Assembly: GCF_902460845.1 (NCBI RefSeq) | Contig: NZ_CABPVS010000004.1 | Coordinates: 183,776 to 247,775 of the forward strand | Direction of reading: 5' to 3' | DNA: 64,000 bases | Source of the DNA: Campylobacter concisus | GTDB lineage: Bacteria > Campylobacterota > Campylobacteria > Campylobacterales > Campylobacteraceae | The notes under the pieces: model-generated | Told to the model about the DNA's origin: nothing | What the model saw: the letters and a program-made list of their open reading frames with translations, nothing else | The model's database searches: none | Part shown: in pieces, positions 8,032 to 18,843 of the stretch | How the letters are laid out: every line of letters starts with the position of its first letter | Numbering within the stretch: the first letter of the stretch is position 1 | Made by a program: the position numbers and the translations under genes

Positions 8032-8937
8032 ATGAATGTAGTTTTTATGGGGACGCCTGATTATGCCGTTAGGATACTTAGGCACCTAAAAGAAGCTGGC
8101 TTTAATATAAAAGCGGTCTTTACCCAGCCTGATAAGCCAGTTGGCAGAAAGCAAATTTTAACTCCAAGCGAAGTTAAAATTTATGCGCAAAACGAGCTAG
8201 CAGGCGTACCAGTCCTTACGCCAAATACGCTAAAAGATGAGGCGGTGGTTAACGAGCTAAAGGCATTTAAACCTAAATTTATCGTGGTGGCAGCTTACGG
8301 CAAAATTTTGCCAGAGAGCGTGCTTGAGGTGGCAACTTGTATAAATTTACACGCTTCGATCTTGCCAAAATATAGAGGTGCTAGCCCCATTCAAAGCGCG
8401 ATCCTAGCAGGCGAGAAGCAAACTGGAGTGACTGCAATGCTAATGGACGCTGGCCTTGATACTGGCGATATGCTAGATTTCATCTACACACCTTGCGAGA
8501 GCAAGATGTCAAGCGAGCTTTTTAGTGAGCTAGGCGAGCTTGGCGGCGAGCTAATCGTAAAAGTGCTAAGAAATTTTGAAAATTTAAAGCCACAAAAGCA
8601 AGATGAGAGCAAGGCCACGCACTGCAAAAAGATAAGCAAGAGTGATGGACTTTTTAGTTTTGATGAAGAGGCAGGGCAAATTTATAATAAATTTCGTGCA
8701 CTCACACCTTGGCCGGGGATTTATTTAGCGAGCGGGCTAAAAATTTTATCGCTTGAGCTAAGCGACAAAAGTGGCAGAAGTGGAGAAATTTTAAGCGTAG
8801 AAAAAGATCACGTCGTGGTTGCTTGCAAGGGTGGTGCAGTTAAAATTTACGAGCTTCAAGAGCCAAGCAAAAAGCCAACAAACGCAAAAGCATATATAAA
8901 TGGTAAGCGCCTTAGCGTTGGCGACAAGATAGAGTAA
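8032..8937 (+). CDS. fmt: Methionyl-tRNA formyltransferase
   Basis: Adds formyl from 10-formyl-THF to Met-tRNA(fMet) for translation initiation. It starts MNVVFMGTPDYAVRIL; the catalytic region has INLHASILPKYRGASP (about residues 103-118, Asn and His of the active site) and LDTGDML with the catalytic Asp. The C-terminal OB-like domain is present, giving 301 aa. GTG at 8029 precedes ATG at 8032; AAAGGA at 8021-8026 fits the ATG. It lies in a cluster with thiD, birA and parAB. Confidence 0.97.
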   Translation: MNVVFMGTPDYAVRILRHLKEAGFNIKAVFTQPDKPVGRKQILTPSEVKIYAQNELAGVPVLTPNTLKDEAVVNELKAFKPKFIVVAAYGKILPESVLEVATCINLHASILPKYRGASPIQSAILAGEKQTGVTAMLMDAGLDTGDMLDFIYTPCESKMSSELFSELGELGGELIVKVLRNFENLKPQKQDESKATHCKKISKSDGLFSFDEEAGQIYNKFRALTPWPGIYLASGLKILSLELSDKSGRSGEILSVEKDHVVVACKGGAVKIYELQEPSKKPTNAKAYINGKRLSVGDKIE

Positions 8938-8961
8938 TAATCAAATTTAATAGGAGAAAAT

Positions 8962-9750
8962 ATGAAAAATGCACTAAGTATAGCAGGTGTTGATCCAAGT
9001 GGCGGAGCTGGAGTTTTAGCTGATATAAAGGTATTTATAGCACACGGCGTCTATGCGATGGGAGCGATCACGGCGGTCACTGCTCAAAATACAAAAGGTA
9101 TCTTTGGCATGCAGCTAGTCGATACTAAACTCATTGAGGATCAGATCAAGGCGATATTTGATGATATAAAAGTTGATGTGATAAAAATAGGCGTTGTCCC
9201 AAGCGTGGATATCATAAAATGCGTAGCAAAAACGTTAAGAGAGATCAAAAATTTACCGCCAGTTGTGCTTGATCCAGTGATGAGCTGTAAAAATGGCGAT
9301 ATCTGGCTAGAGGGCGCTGCAAAAGACGCGATCGTGGAGGAGCTTTTCCCGCTTGCGACCGTGATCACGCCAAATATCTTTGAAGCGCGCGAAATTTTAA
9401 AGCGTGAGCTAAAGGGCGAGAGCGAGCTAAAAGAGGCTTGCAAGGAGCTTTTGAAATTTGGCACAAAGAGTGTTTATCTAAAGTGTGGCGAGCTTGATGG
9501 CAAGTCGCTTGATATATTTTATGATGGCAGCGAGTATGAAATCTTTAGCGATGAGCGCATAAAAACGACTGCAACACACGGCTCAGGCTGCTCGCTATCA
9601 AGTGCGATCGCTTCAAATTTAGCAAATGGCCATAGCCTAAAAGAAAGCGTGAAAAAAGCACATGATTATATCTTTAACGCTATCAAAAACGCGGTCATCA
9701 TCGGCGGCGGACAAAATCCGGTAAATCACTTCTATAAATTTAAGGTGTGA
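8962..9750 (+). CDS. thiD: HMP/HMP-phosphate kinase ThiD
   Basis: Phosphorylates hydroxymethylpyrimidine and its monophosphate in thiamine synthesis. The ribokinase-like fold is shown by GVDPSGGAGVLADIK at residues 8-22 and the C-terminal catalytic motif TTATHGSGCSLSSAIA, with the anion-hole glycines and the base Asp/His region altered to THGSGC as in the family. TAGGAGA lies before the ATG. Its stop is one base before the birA start, so the two are translationally coupled. No other thi gene is near. Confidence 0.95.
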   Translation: MKNALSIAGVDPSGGAGVLADIKVFIAHGVYAMGAITAVTAQNTKGIFGMQLVDTKLIEDQIKAIFDDIKVDVIKIGVVPSVDIIKCVAKTLREIKNLPPVVLDPVMSCKNGDIWLEGAAKDAIVEELFPLATVITPNIFEAREILKRELKGESELKEACKELLKFGTKSVYLKCGELDGKSLDIFYDGSEYEIFSDERIKTTATHGSGCSLSSAIASNLANGHSLKESVKKAHDYIFNAIKNAVIIGGGQNPVNHFYKFKV

Positions 9751-9751
9751 T

Positions 9752-10387
9752 TTGAAAGTAGAGTTTTTTCAAAGTCTGCCTTCGACGCAGGAATTTTTGA
9801 TAGATGCCCTAAAAAACGGCGAGATAAAAGCTCCGTATATGGTCGTAGCGTATAATCAAACAAAAGGGGTCGGTAGTCGCGGCAACAGCTGGGAGGGGCT
9901 TGGCGGAAATTTGTTTATGTCGTTTTGCATAAGTGAAGATGAGCTGTCAAGCGACATACCACCGCCTTCGATCTCAATATATTTTTCTATGTTGATGCGT
10001 GAAGTCTTGAGCGAACTTGGCTCAAAGTGCTGGTTAAAATGGCCAAATGACTTTTATGTGGACGAGCGCAAGATAGGTGGCACTTTAACAAATAAAGTAG
10101 ATGAAATTTACATTTGTGGCATGGGGATAAATTTAGCTAGCGCGCCTGAAAATGCGGGCATTTTGGATATAAAAACTAGCGTAGATGAGCTAGTTTGGGG
10201 CTTTATTAGCATGCTTGATAAAAAGATTTTATGGAAGCCAATTTTTAGCAAATTTAGGATAGACTTTTGCAAGTCAAAAGGTTTTATTACGCATATTGCA
10301 AATAGAGCTGTTTCGCTTCAGGATGCTGAAATTTGTGATGATGGAGCGATCTTACTAAATGGGGAAAAGGTATATTCTTTAAGATGA
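9752..10387 (+). CDS. birA: Biotin-protein ligase BirA, no repressor domain
   Basis: Attaches biotin to carboxyl-carrier domains; the likely substrates include AccB and the biotin domain of PycB in this window. A TTG start at 9752 follows the thiD stop directly. GVGSRGNSWEGLGGNLFMS matches the biotinyl-AMP loop and KWPNDFYVDERKIGGTL the lysine/biotin site. At 211 aa there is no N-terminal helix-turn-helix, so it is a mono-functional class I ligase that cannot act as a repressor. It overlaps parA by four bases (ATGA). Confidence 0.94.
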   Translation: MKVEFFQSLPSTQEFLIDALKNGEIKAPYMVVAYNQTKGVGSRGNSWEGLGGNLFMSFCISEDELSSDIPPPSISIYFSMLMREVLSELGSKCWLKWPNDFYVDERKIGGTLTNKVDEIYICGMGINLASAPENAGILDIKTSVDELVWGFISMLDKKILWKPIFSKFRIDFCKSKGFITHIANRAVSLQDAEICDDGAILLNGEKVYSLR

Positions 10388-11166
10388 GCGAGATAATAAC
10401 AATAGCTAATCAAAAAGGCGGCGTTGGCAAGACCACAACAGCCGTAAATTTAGCCGCATCACTGGCGGTTGCTGAGAAAAAAGTATTATTGATAGACATC
10501 GATCCACAAGCAAACGCGACAACTGGACTTGGCTTTAGTAGAAGTGACTATGAGTTTAACATTTATCACGTCTTAACAGATAGAAAAAAGCTCTCGCAAA
10601 TCGTGTTAAAAACTGAGATCCCAACACTTTTTTTAGCTCCGTCAAATATAGGGCTTGTCGGCATCGAGCAAGAATTTAATGATCAAAATAAGGACTATAA
10701 ACTAATCCTTAAAAATAAAATTTCAGAAGTTGTAAACGACTATGATTTTATTATAATTGATAGTCCTCCAGCACTTGGTAGCATCACGATAAATGCTCTT
10801 AGTGCAAGTGATAGTGTTATCATCCCGATTCAATGTGAATTTTACGCACTTGAGGGCTTAGCTCAAATTTTAAATACGGTTAAGATCATCAAAAAAACGA
10901 TAAATCCAAAGCTAAATATAAAAGGCTTTTTGCCAACTATGTTTAGCTCGCAAAATAATCTCTCAAAAGAGACTATTGCAAATTTAAAGCAGCATTTTGA
11001 AAATAAGCTCTTTAAAAGCAAGGACAGCAAAGAGGAATTTGTGGTCGTTCCAAGAAATGTGAAACTTGCTGAAAGCCCAAGTTTTGGTAAGCCAGTGATA
11101 CTTTATGATATAAAATCACCAGGCTCGATCGCATATCAAAATTTGGCATATTGTATTTTAAACTAA
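10384..11166 (+). CDS. parA: Chromosome-partitioning ATPase ParA/Soj
   Basis: Walker-type ATPase that moves ParB-bound origins. The deviant Walker A KGGVGKTTTAVNLA lies at residues 11-24, DIDPQANATTGLG follows, and IIIDSPPALGSITINAL is the switch II/Walker B region. The length of 260 aa is usual for the chromosomal form without a regulatory N-terminus. It overlaps birA by four bases and is followed by parB. I saw no clear parS site nearby. Confidence 0.96.
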   Translation: MSEIITIANQKGGVGKTTTAVNLAASLAVAEKKVLLIDIDPQANATTGLGFSRSDYEFNIYHVLTDRKKLSQIVLKTEIPTLFLAPSNIGLVGIEQEFNDQNKDYKLILKNKISEVVNDYDFIIIDSPPALGSITINALSASDSVIIPIQCEFYALEGLAQILNTVKIIKKTINPKLNIKGFLPTMFSSQNNLSKETIANLKQHFENKLFKSKDSKEEFVVVPRNVKLAESPSFGKPVILYDIKSPGSIAYQNLAYCILN

Positions 11167-11181
11167 AAAATAAGGAAAAAA

Positions 11182-12042
11182 ATGGCTAAAAAAGGTGGAT
11201 TAGGGCGTGGACTTAGTGCGATACTTGAAGATGTAGAGCAGGCCTACAGCAAAGAGATTGCAAATTTAAACGACTCTGAGATAGTCGAAGAGATAAATAT
11301 AGATGAAATTTTACCAAACCCATACCAGCCAAGAACGCATTTTGACGAAGAAGCTTTAAAAGAGCTAAGTGCCAGCATCAAAAGGCACGGACTGATCCAG
11401 CCAATAATCGTCATCAAAAAAGATGATGGCTATATGCTAATAGCCGGTGAGCGAAGATACCGCGCTACAAAGATGCTTGGAGCAAGCAAGATAAAGGCGA
11501 TCATCGCTGACATCAAGTCTCAAAATTTAAGAGAGCTTGCACTTATCGAAAATATTCAACGTGAAAATTTAAATCCGATCGAACTCGCAAAGTCGTATAA
11601 AGAGCTTATAAATGAGTATAAGATCACACAAGACGGCTTAGCAAACATCATCCATAAGAGCAGAACTCAAATAACAAACACAATGAGACTTCTACTTCTT
11701 AGCGACTATACACAAAAACTTTTACAAGAAGATAAGCTTACACAAGGTCACGCTAAAGTTATAGTTGGGCTTAGCACCGAAGAAGAAAAGATGGTTGTTG
11801 ATACTATAATTGGTCAAAAGCTAAGCGTTAGAGAAACAGAAATTTTAGTAAAAAAGATAAAAAATAAGGAAGAGATAAAAGACAAAAAGCCAAAAATTTC
11901 TGAGGAAATGAGCAAAAAATTATCAAATTTACAAGAAATTTTTAAAAATTTAAAGATAAAGACAAAAGTAAAATCTAGCAATCTAGTTTTAGAATTTAAT
12001 AATATTTCACAGGTGGAAGAATTTATTGCTAGGCTAAAATAG
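11182..12042 (+). CDS. parB: Chromosome-partitioning protein ParB
   Basis: DNA-binding CTPase that loads at parS and spreads. The N-terminal GGLGRGLSAILED is the ParA-stimulating start; PNPYQPRTHFDEEAL and AGERRYRA (near residue 93) are the CTP-binding boxes; ENIQRENLNPIE leads into the central HTH. The C-terminus is Lys-rich and forms the dimerisation region. AAGGAAAAAA lies before the ATG. It pairs with parA and ends 95 bases before the atp operon. Confidence 0.97.
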   Translation: MAKKGGLGRGLSAILEDVEQAYSKEIANLNDSEIVEEINIDEILPNPYQPRTHFDEEALKELSASIKRHGLIQPIIVIKKDDGYMLIAGERRYRATKMLGASKIKAIIADIKSQNLRELALIENIQRENLNPIELAKSYKELINEYKITQDGLANIIHKSRTQITNTMRLLLLSDYTQKLLQEDKLTQGHAKVIVGLSTEEEKMVVDTIIGQKLSVRETEILVKKIKNKEEIKDKKPKISEEMSKKLSNLQEIFKNLKIKTKVKSSNLVLEFNNISQVEEFIARLK

Positions 12043-12137
12043 AATTACAAATTTATTTTTATTTTTAGTAATTTATTGTAGAATCAGACTTTAATTTGAA
12101 TATTAAATAAAACTTAATGATAAAATAAGGAGAGTGG

Positions 12138-12560
12138 ATGTTAGAAATAGATGTGCCATTGATGCTTTTAACGGCTATCGTTTTCTTAGTATTGATCGCT
12201 ATTTTGAATTCCTTGCTTTATAAGCCAATGCTCAAATTTATAGATGACAGAAATGCCTCTATAAAAAATGATGAAGAGAGTGCTAGTAAAAATGCAAGTG
12301 ATCTAAGTGTTCATGAAAAAGAGATTGAAGAGATTATATTAAACGCAAGGACTGAGGCCAATAAAATAAGGCAAGAAGCCTTAAATTTGGTAAAAGAGGA
12401 GTCTTTAAAAGAAGTAAATGCTGTAAAAACTAGTTTAGAGGCTGATTACAATGAATTTTTAAATGCTCTAAGCTCCCAGAAAGATAACTTGAAAGCAGAT
12501 CTATCAGCTAAACTACCTGAACTTAGAGCGGCTTTAAATGCCAAGCTCTCTAAAATTTAA
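12138..12560 (+). CDS. atpF': ATP synthase subunit b' (peripheral stalk)
   Basis: One of two stalk subunits of the F1Fo ATP synthase. There is one N-terminal membrane helix (about residues 7-27, LLTAIVFLVLIAILNSLLY) followed by a charged coiled coil, 140 aa in all. There is no signal-like extension, unlike the next gene. AAGGAGAG at 12127-12134 supports the ATG. First gene of b'-b-delta-alpha-gamma-beta-epsilon, the campylobacterial order; subunits a and c are elsewhere (c at 45118). Confidence 0.93.
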   Translation: MLEIDVPLMLLTAIVFLVLIAILNSLLYKPMLKFIDDRNASIKNDEESASKNASDLSVHEKEIEEIILNARTEANKIRQEALNLVKEESLKEVNAVKTSLEADYNEFLNALSSQKDNLKADLSAKLPELRAALNAKLSKI

Positions 12561-12569
12561 AGGAATTTT

Positions 12570-13082
12570 ATGAAGATAAAAATTTTATTTTTTCTAGCAC
12601 TTCCATTTCTAGCTTATGCTAGTGGGCATGGCGGAACAAATTACGATATAGTAGAGAGAACGCTAAACTTCTTACTTTTCTTTGCTATTTTGGTATATTT
12701 TGCAGCTAAGCCACTAAAAGCTCTTTATCAAAGCAGAATTGACAGGATCGCAAATAAGCTTGAAAGTATCCAAGAGAAGCTACGCGATTCTAAAGCCAAA
12801 AAAGATGATGCTCTAAAACGTGTTGAGGAAGCTAAACAAAATGCAAATTCCCTAATCGAAACTGCTAAAAAAGAGGCTTTAAATTTAGCTGCTAAGGTTA
12901 AAAGCGACGCTCAAAATGATATAGCAAATCTTCAAAAGAGCCACAAAGAGCAAAAAGAATTTGAAGAGCGCAAGATGACAAAAGGCGTTGTAAATGAAAT
13001 TTTGAGCGACATTTTCTCAAGCGATAGCCTAAAAGTCGATCAAAAAGAGCTTGTAAATATCATACTTAAAAAGGTTAGCTAA
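12570..13082 (+). CDS. atpF: ATP synthase subunit b
   Basis: Second peripheral-stalk subunit. The N-terminus looks like a signal peptide (KIKILFFLALPFLAYASG), then comes a membrane helix near residues 30-50 and a long coiled coil rich in Lys and Glu, 170 aa. Two different b subunits, b and b', is the usual state in Epsilonproteobacteria. The stop overlaps the atpH start by one base (TAATG). Confidence 0.94.
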   Translation: MKIKILFFLALPFLAYASGHGGTNYDIVERTLNFLLFFAILVYFAAKPLKALYQSRIDRIANKLESIQEKLRDSKAKKDDALKRVEEAKQNANSLIETAKKEALNLAAKVKSDAQNDIANLQKSHKEQKEFEERKMTKGVVNEILSDIFSSDSLKVDQKELVNIILKKVS

Positions 13083-13612
13083 TGAATGAAGTAGTGGCTA
13101 AAAAATACGTAAAAGCGATCTTAAGTGACGTAAAATCAAATGAACTTAATGTATTTGTTGAAAATTTATCAGAGCTGGCAGCAGCTTTTGCTAGCGATAA
13201 ATTTAAAAGCATTATAAGTTTGCCTACTTTAAAGGCTTCACAAAAGGTTGATTTTGTACTATCTTTGGTTAAAAATCAAGATGCTAAATTTGCAAATTTT
13301 ATTAAGCTTCTTGGTGCAAATAAAAGACTGGAGCTTATCCCAGCGATCTTAAACGAGATGAAGATAGAGCAGTCTTTGCTTGAAAATACATATCGTGGCG
13401 AGGTTATTGGAAATTTTGATCTAAGCGCTGATCAGTTAAAAGCTCTAGAAGAGAATTTCTCTAAGAAATTTAACTCTAAGATCAAGCTTGATGGCTCAAA
13501 GAGCGATTACAACGGCGTAAAAGTTGAGTTAGATGATTTAGGTGTCGAGGTAAATTTCTCTATCGATAGACTAAAAAGTCAAATGAGTGAATATATATTA
13601 AAAGCAATTTAA
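13082..13612 (+). CDS. atpH: ATP synthase subunit delta
   Basis: Links the F1 alpha/beta head to the b stalk. 176 aa; [14 protein letters not shown] is the helical N-domain start and the C-terminal segment [27 protein letters not shown] end (quoted in part: [16 protein letters not shown]) matches the family. It overlaps atpF by one base and ends 14 bases before the atpA GTG start. Confidence 0.94.
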   Translation: MNEVVAKKYVKAILSDVKSNELNVFVENLSELAAAFASDKFKSIISLPTLKASQKVDFVLSLVKNQDAKFANFIKLLGANKRLELIPAILNEMKIEQSLLENTYRGEVIGNFDLSADQLKALEENFSKKFNSKIKLDGSKSDYNGVKVELDDLGVEVNFSIDRLKSQMSEYILKAI

Positions 13613-13626
13613 AAAGGAGTGAAAGC

Positions 13627-15144
13627 GTGAGTGCAAAAATTAAAGCTGACGAAATTAGCACGATAATCAAAGAGCGTATTGAAAATTTTGATTTAAGTGT
13701 TGATGTAGAAGAGACCGGTAAAGTCATCTCAGTCGCTGATGGCGTTGCTAACGTTTATGGTTTGAAAAACGTTATGGCTGGCGAGATGGTTGAATTTGAA
13801 AGTGGCGAAAAAGGTATGGCTCTTAACCTTGAAGAGAGCAGTGTTGGTATAGTTATCCTTGGAAAAACTAGCGGTATCACAGAAGGAAGCTCTGTAAAAA
13901 GACTTAAAAAACTTCTACGTGTTCCGGTTGGTGACGCATTGATTGGCCGTGTTGTAAATTCACTCGGTGAGCCAATCGACGCAAAAGGACCAATCGAAGC
14001 TACTGAATCTCGCTTCGTTGAAGAAAAAGCAAAAGGCATCATGGCTAGAAAGAGTGTTCATGAGCCACTTCAAACAGGTATCAAAGCGATCGACGCACTT
14101 GTACCAATCGGTAGAGGTCAAAGAGAGCTTATCATTGGCGACCGCCAAACTGGTAAAACAACGGTTGCTATCGATACTATCATCAACCAAAAAGGTCAAG
14201 ATGTTATTTGTATCTATGTAGCTATCGGCCAAAAACAATCAACCGTTGCTCAAGTCGTTAAAAAACTTGAAGAATATGGCGCTATGGACTACACGATAGT
14301 TGTAAATGCTGGTGCTAGTGACGCAGCTGCGCTTCAATACCTTGCACCATACGCTGGCGTAACAATGGGTGAATACTTTAGAGATAACTCTCGCCACGCG
14401 CTAATCATCTATGATGACTTGTCAAAACACGCGGTTGCTTACCGTGAGATGTCTTTGATCTTAAGAAGACCACCAGGTCGTGAAGCTTACCCAGGTGACG
14501 TTTTCTACCTTCACTCAAGACTTCTAGAAAGAGCAAGTAAGCTAAATGACGCGCTAGGTGCTGGATCTTTAACAGCTCTACCTATCATCGAAACTCAAGC
14601 AGGCGACGTTTCAGCTTATATTCCAACAAATGTTATTTCTATTACAGATGGTCAAATTTTCCTTGAGAGCGACCTATTTAACTCAGGTATCCGCCCAGCG
14701 ATCAACGTTGGTCTTTCTGTATCTCGAGTCGGTGGTGCAGCTCAGATCAAAGCTATCAAACAAGTTTCTGGTACGTTAAGACTAGACCTTGCTCAGTACC
14801 GCGAACTACAAGCCTTTGCTCAGTTTGCAAGCGACCTTGACGAGAGCTCAAGAAAACAACTAGAGCGTGGTCAAAAGATGGTTGAAGTACTAAAGCAACC
14901 TCCATATTCTCCACTTCCAGTTGAGAATCAAGTAGTTATCATATTTGCTGGCGCTAAGGGCTATTTGGATGATGTTGCAACTGCAAATGTAACAAAATTT
15001 GAGGCTGAGCTATATCCATATATAGAGGCGAAATACCCTGAAATTTTTGAGCAAATCAGAACTAAAAAGGTTCTTGATAAAGAAGTAGAAGAAATTTTAC
15101 ATAAAGCGTTGAAAGATTTTAAAGCGACTTTTGCCGCTAACTAG
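13627..15144 (+). CDS. atpA: ATP synthase subunit alpha
   Basis: Non-catalytic nucleotide-binding subunit of F1. Walker A GDRQTGKT is at about residue 171, and the ATP-synthase signature [14 protein letters not shown] is near 360-375. The length of 505 aa is typical. A GTG start with AAAAGGAGTG before it is preferred. It lies between atpH and atpG. Confidence 0.98.
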   Translation: MSAKIKADEISTIIKERIENFDLSVDVEETGKVISVADGVANVYGLKNVMAGEMVEFESGEKGMALNLEESSVGIVILGKTSGITEGSSVKRLKKLLRVPVGDALIGRVVNSLGEPIDAKGPIEATESRFVEEKAKGIMARKSVHEPLQTGIKAIDALVPIGRGQRELIIGDRQTGKTTVAIDTIINQKGQDVICIYVAIGQKQSTVAQVVKKLEEYGAMDYTIVVNAGASDAAALQYLAPYAGVTMGEYFRDNSRHALIIYDDLSKHAVAYREMSLILRRPPGREAYPGDVFYLHSRLLERASKLNDALGAGSLTALPIIETQAGDVSAYIPTNVISITDGQIFLESDLFNSGIRPAINVGLSVSRVGGAAQIKAIKQVSGTLRLDLAQYRELQAFAQFASDLDESSRKQLERGQKMVEVLKQPPYSPLPVENQVVIIFAGAKGYLDDVATANVTKFEAELYPYIEAKYPEIFEQIRTKKVLDKEVEEILHKALKDFKATFAAN

Positions 15145-15153
15145 GGCTAAGAT

Positions 15154-16041
15154 ATGTCAAATTTAAAAGATATAAAACGAAAGATTAAGAGCGTCCAGAA
15201 TACTCAAAAGACGACGCGTGCGATGAAGCTTGTCTCAACAGCAAAGCTTCGCAAAGCCGAAGAGGCTGCTCGATACTCTAGAGTTTACGCACTTAAGATC
15301 AATGAGGTTTTATCGGAGATAGCTTATAAGATCAATCAATATGCATCAGTTATGACTGAGAGTAAATTTTTTAACACAACAAAGAGTGTAGAAAAGGTTG
15401 ATATTATATTTGTTACCGCTGATAAAGGGCTTTGCGGTGGCTTTAATGTCCAAACTATAAAGACAGTTAGGCGCATGATTGATGAGCTAAAAGCCAAAAA
15501 GATCAAGGTCAGACTAAGAGCTGTTGGTAAAAAAGGTATAGAATTTTTCAATTTTCAAGGCGTTGAACTACTTGAGACTTACGTCGGAGCTAGCTCTTCT
15601 CCTACATATGAAAAAGCTCAAAAAATCATAAAAGATGCCATCGATGACTTTACAAACGGCATAACTGATAAAGTCGTGCTAATACACAATGGCTATAAAA
15701 ATATGATTTCTCAAGAGATTAGGGTAAATGATATTGTGCCTATTGAGCCGTCTAAGATAGTTGCTGTTGAGACAAATTCTTTGATGGAATTTGAGCCAGA
15801 AGACAATTATACTAAGATCATGGATGAATTGCTCAATAAATATTTTGAGTATAGTATGTATTATGCTTTAGTTGACTCTTTGGCGGCTGAGCACAGTGCT
15901 AGAATGCAAGCTATGGATAATGCAACAAACAATGCTAAACAACGCGTTAAACAGTTAAATCTTGCTTACAATAAAGCAAGACAAGAGTCTATTACCACTG
16001 AGCTTATCGAGATCATCAGTGGTGTTGAATCAATGAAATAA
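15154..16041 (+). CDS. atpG: ATP synthase subunit gamma
   Basis: Central rotor shaft. The N-terminal [20 protein letters not shown] and the C-terminal [19 protein letters not shown] are the conserved helices that form the coiled coil inside the alpha/beta ring. 295 aa. The GLCGGFN motif near residue 90 is present. Ten bases separate it from atpA and eleven from atpD. Confidence 0.98.
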   Translation: MSNLKDIKRKIKSVQNTQKTTRAMKLVSTAKLRKAEEAARYSRVYALKINEVLSEIAYKINQYASVMTESKFFNTTKSVEKVDIIFVTADKGLCGGFNVQTIKTVRRMIDELKAKKIKVRLRAVGKKGIEFFNFQGVELLETYVGASSSPTYEKAQKIIKDAIDDFTNGITDKVVLIHNGYKNMISQEIRVNDIVPIEPSKIVAVETNSLMEFEPEDNYTKIMDELLNKYFEYSMYYALVDSLAAEHSARMQAMDNATNNAKQRVKQLNLAYNKARQESITTELIEIISGVESMK

Positions 16042-16052
16042 AAGGAGTATGA

Positions 16053-17450
<1,398 letters not shown>

Positions 17451-17468
17451 ATTTAAAAAGGAAGCGTA

Positions 17469-17858
17469 ATGGATAAATTACATTTAGAGATCGTAACTCC
17501 TCAAGGTCAGATATTTAATGATGACGTGAGCAGTGTAGTGCTTCCAGGTAGCGAGGGTGAGTTTGGTGTTTTACCAAACCATGCCTCATTAATATCTCTT
17601 TTAAAAGCAGGTATTATAGATATAGAACATAAAAATAAAAAACATGATGTTGTTGCGATTAACTGGGGCTATGCAAAGATTGACGAAGGTAAGGTAGTAA
17701 TACTTGCTGACGGTGCGGTTTACGTCTCTGGTGATAGTGAAAGTGAGCTTGCAAATTCATTGGAAGCTGCTAGAAATTTGATAGAGAGCATGAGCAGTGA
17801 TACAAATGCTTTTGCAGCAACTATATCTAAAATGGAAAATGTAGTGAGAACTAGATAA
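17469..17858 (+). CDS. atpC: ATP synthase subunit epsilon
   Basis: Rotor subunit that can inhibit ATP hydrolysis. The beta-sandwich domain begins KLHLEIVTPQGQIFNDDV and contains LPGSEGEFGVLPNHASLIS; a short helical tail follows, 129 aa in total. It is directly followed, without a gap, by a GTG-started tolQ, so the Tol genes may be read through from the atp operon. Confidence 0.96.
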   Translation: MDKLHLEIVTPQGQIFNDDVSSVVLPGSEGEFGVLPNHASLISLLKAGIIDIEHKNKKHDVVAINWGYAKIDEGKVVILADGAVYVSGDSESELANSLEAARNLIESMSSDTNAFAATISKMENVVRTR

Positions 17859-18443
17859 GTGGGCGGTATAGATTTATTTTTAAATTACATTCAAAGAAGT
17901 AGTTTTATTACAATTATTGTTTTAACTTGGCTGTCAATATATTTTATAGTTAGTTTCACAATTCTTTTTTCAAGAATGGCTGGTATTGGAGCTTGGCAAA
18001 AACGTGAGCAAAATGCACTTGAAGCACTGCTTATGGGTGCTAAAAATATTCCAAATGATTCGTCTTTGAGAAAATGTGCAAATGGAAGAATCTCAAGAGA
18101 AAAACTAAACGTATGTATAAGTATAGCCGAGAAAAATGCTACAAGTGGACTAACGTGGCTAAGTGTAATAGCATCTACTTCGCCTTTTATCGGTCTTTTT
18201 GGAACCGTTGTTTCTATTTTAGAGACATTTTCACAGCTTGGAAATGGTGGAGGTTCATCACTTGGTATTATCGCTCCAGCTATTTCAGAGGCACTTGTTG
18301 CAACTGGTTGTGGAATTTTTGTTGCCATCCCAGCATATACATTTAACTTACTCATAAAAAGAAAAGCTTATGAATTAATGAGTGTTATTGAGCGTCAGGC
18401 TGATGTAATGATAGCACTTAAAAAAGATGATGAGATACTATAA
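17859..18443 (+). CDS. tolQ: TolQ/ExbB-type proton-channel protein
   Basis: Inner-membrane motor subunit of the MotA/TolQ/ExbB family, using the proton-motive force to drive the Tol-Pal system. Three membrane helices can be seen near residues 14-36, 103-128 and 140-165; TSPFIGLFGTVVSI and ISEALVATGCGIFVAIPAY are the family's pore helices. GTG start abutting the atpC stop. The product resembles both TolQ and ExbB; I choose TolQ because tolR, tolA, tolB and pal follow. Confidence 0.88.
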   Translation: MGGIDLFLNYIQRSSFITIIVLTWLSIYFIVSFTILFSRMAGIGAWQKREQNALEALLMGAKNIPNDSSLRKCANGRISREKLNVCISIAEKNATSGLTWLSVIASTSPFIGLFGTVVSILETFSQLGNGGGSSLGIIAPAISEALVATGCGIFVAIPAYTFNLLIKRKAYELMSVIERQADVMIALKKDDEIL

Positions 18444-18842
18444 ATGGCCGTTAAATTTACCGATGAGACACCAGAGCTAAATATAACTCCTCTTGTTGAT
18501 ATTATGCTTGTTTTACTAGCCATTTTAATGGTTACTATGCCAACTATAACATATCAAGAGGATATTACTCTTCCGGATGGTTCAAAGGCAAAAACTTCAA
18601 CATCTAAGCAAAAAGATCTTATAGTATCTATAAATTCGCAAGGACAAGTTAGAGTTGATCAGAGTACTATGAGCCTTGCTGAGTTTCCTGATAATATCGC
18701 ATTAATGAGTACAAAATACGATAAAACCTCGCCTATCTATATAAAAGCTGACAAAAATTTAAAATACGATGATGTTATGTTTGTATTAAAGACTTTGAAA
18801 GGTGCTGGTTTTAATAAAGTAGCTTTAGAGACAAACGGTTAA
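18444..18842 (+). CDS. tolR: TolR/ExbD-type protein
   Basis: Partner of TolQ. 132 aa with a single membrane helix near residues 16-36 that carries the conserved proton-pathway Asp in ITPLVDIMLVLLAILMV, then a periplasmic domain. It starts right after the tolQ stop and is followed two bases later by tolA. ExbD is the alternative name in annotation of close relatives. Confidence 0.88.
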   Translation: MAVKFTDETPELNITPLVDIMLVLLAILMVTMPTITYQEDITLPDGSKAKTSTSKQKDLIVSINSQGQVRVDQSTMSLAEFPDNIALMSTKYDKTSPIYIKADKNLKYDDVMFVLKTLKGAGFNKVALETNG

Positions 18843-18843
18843 G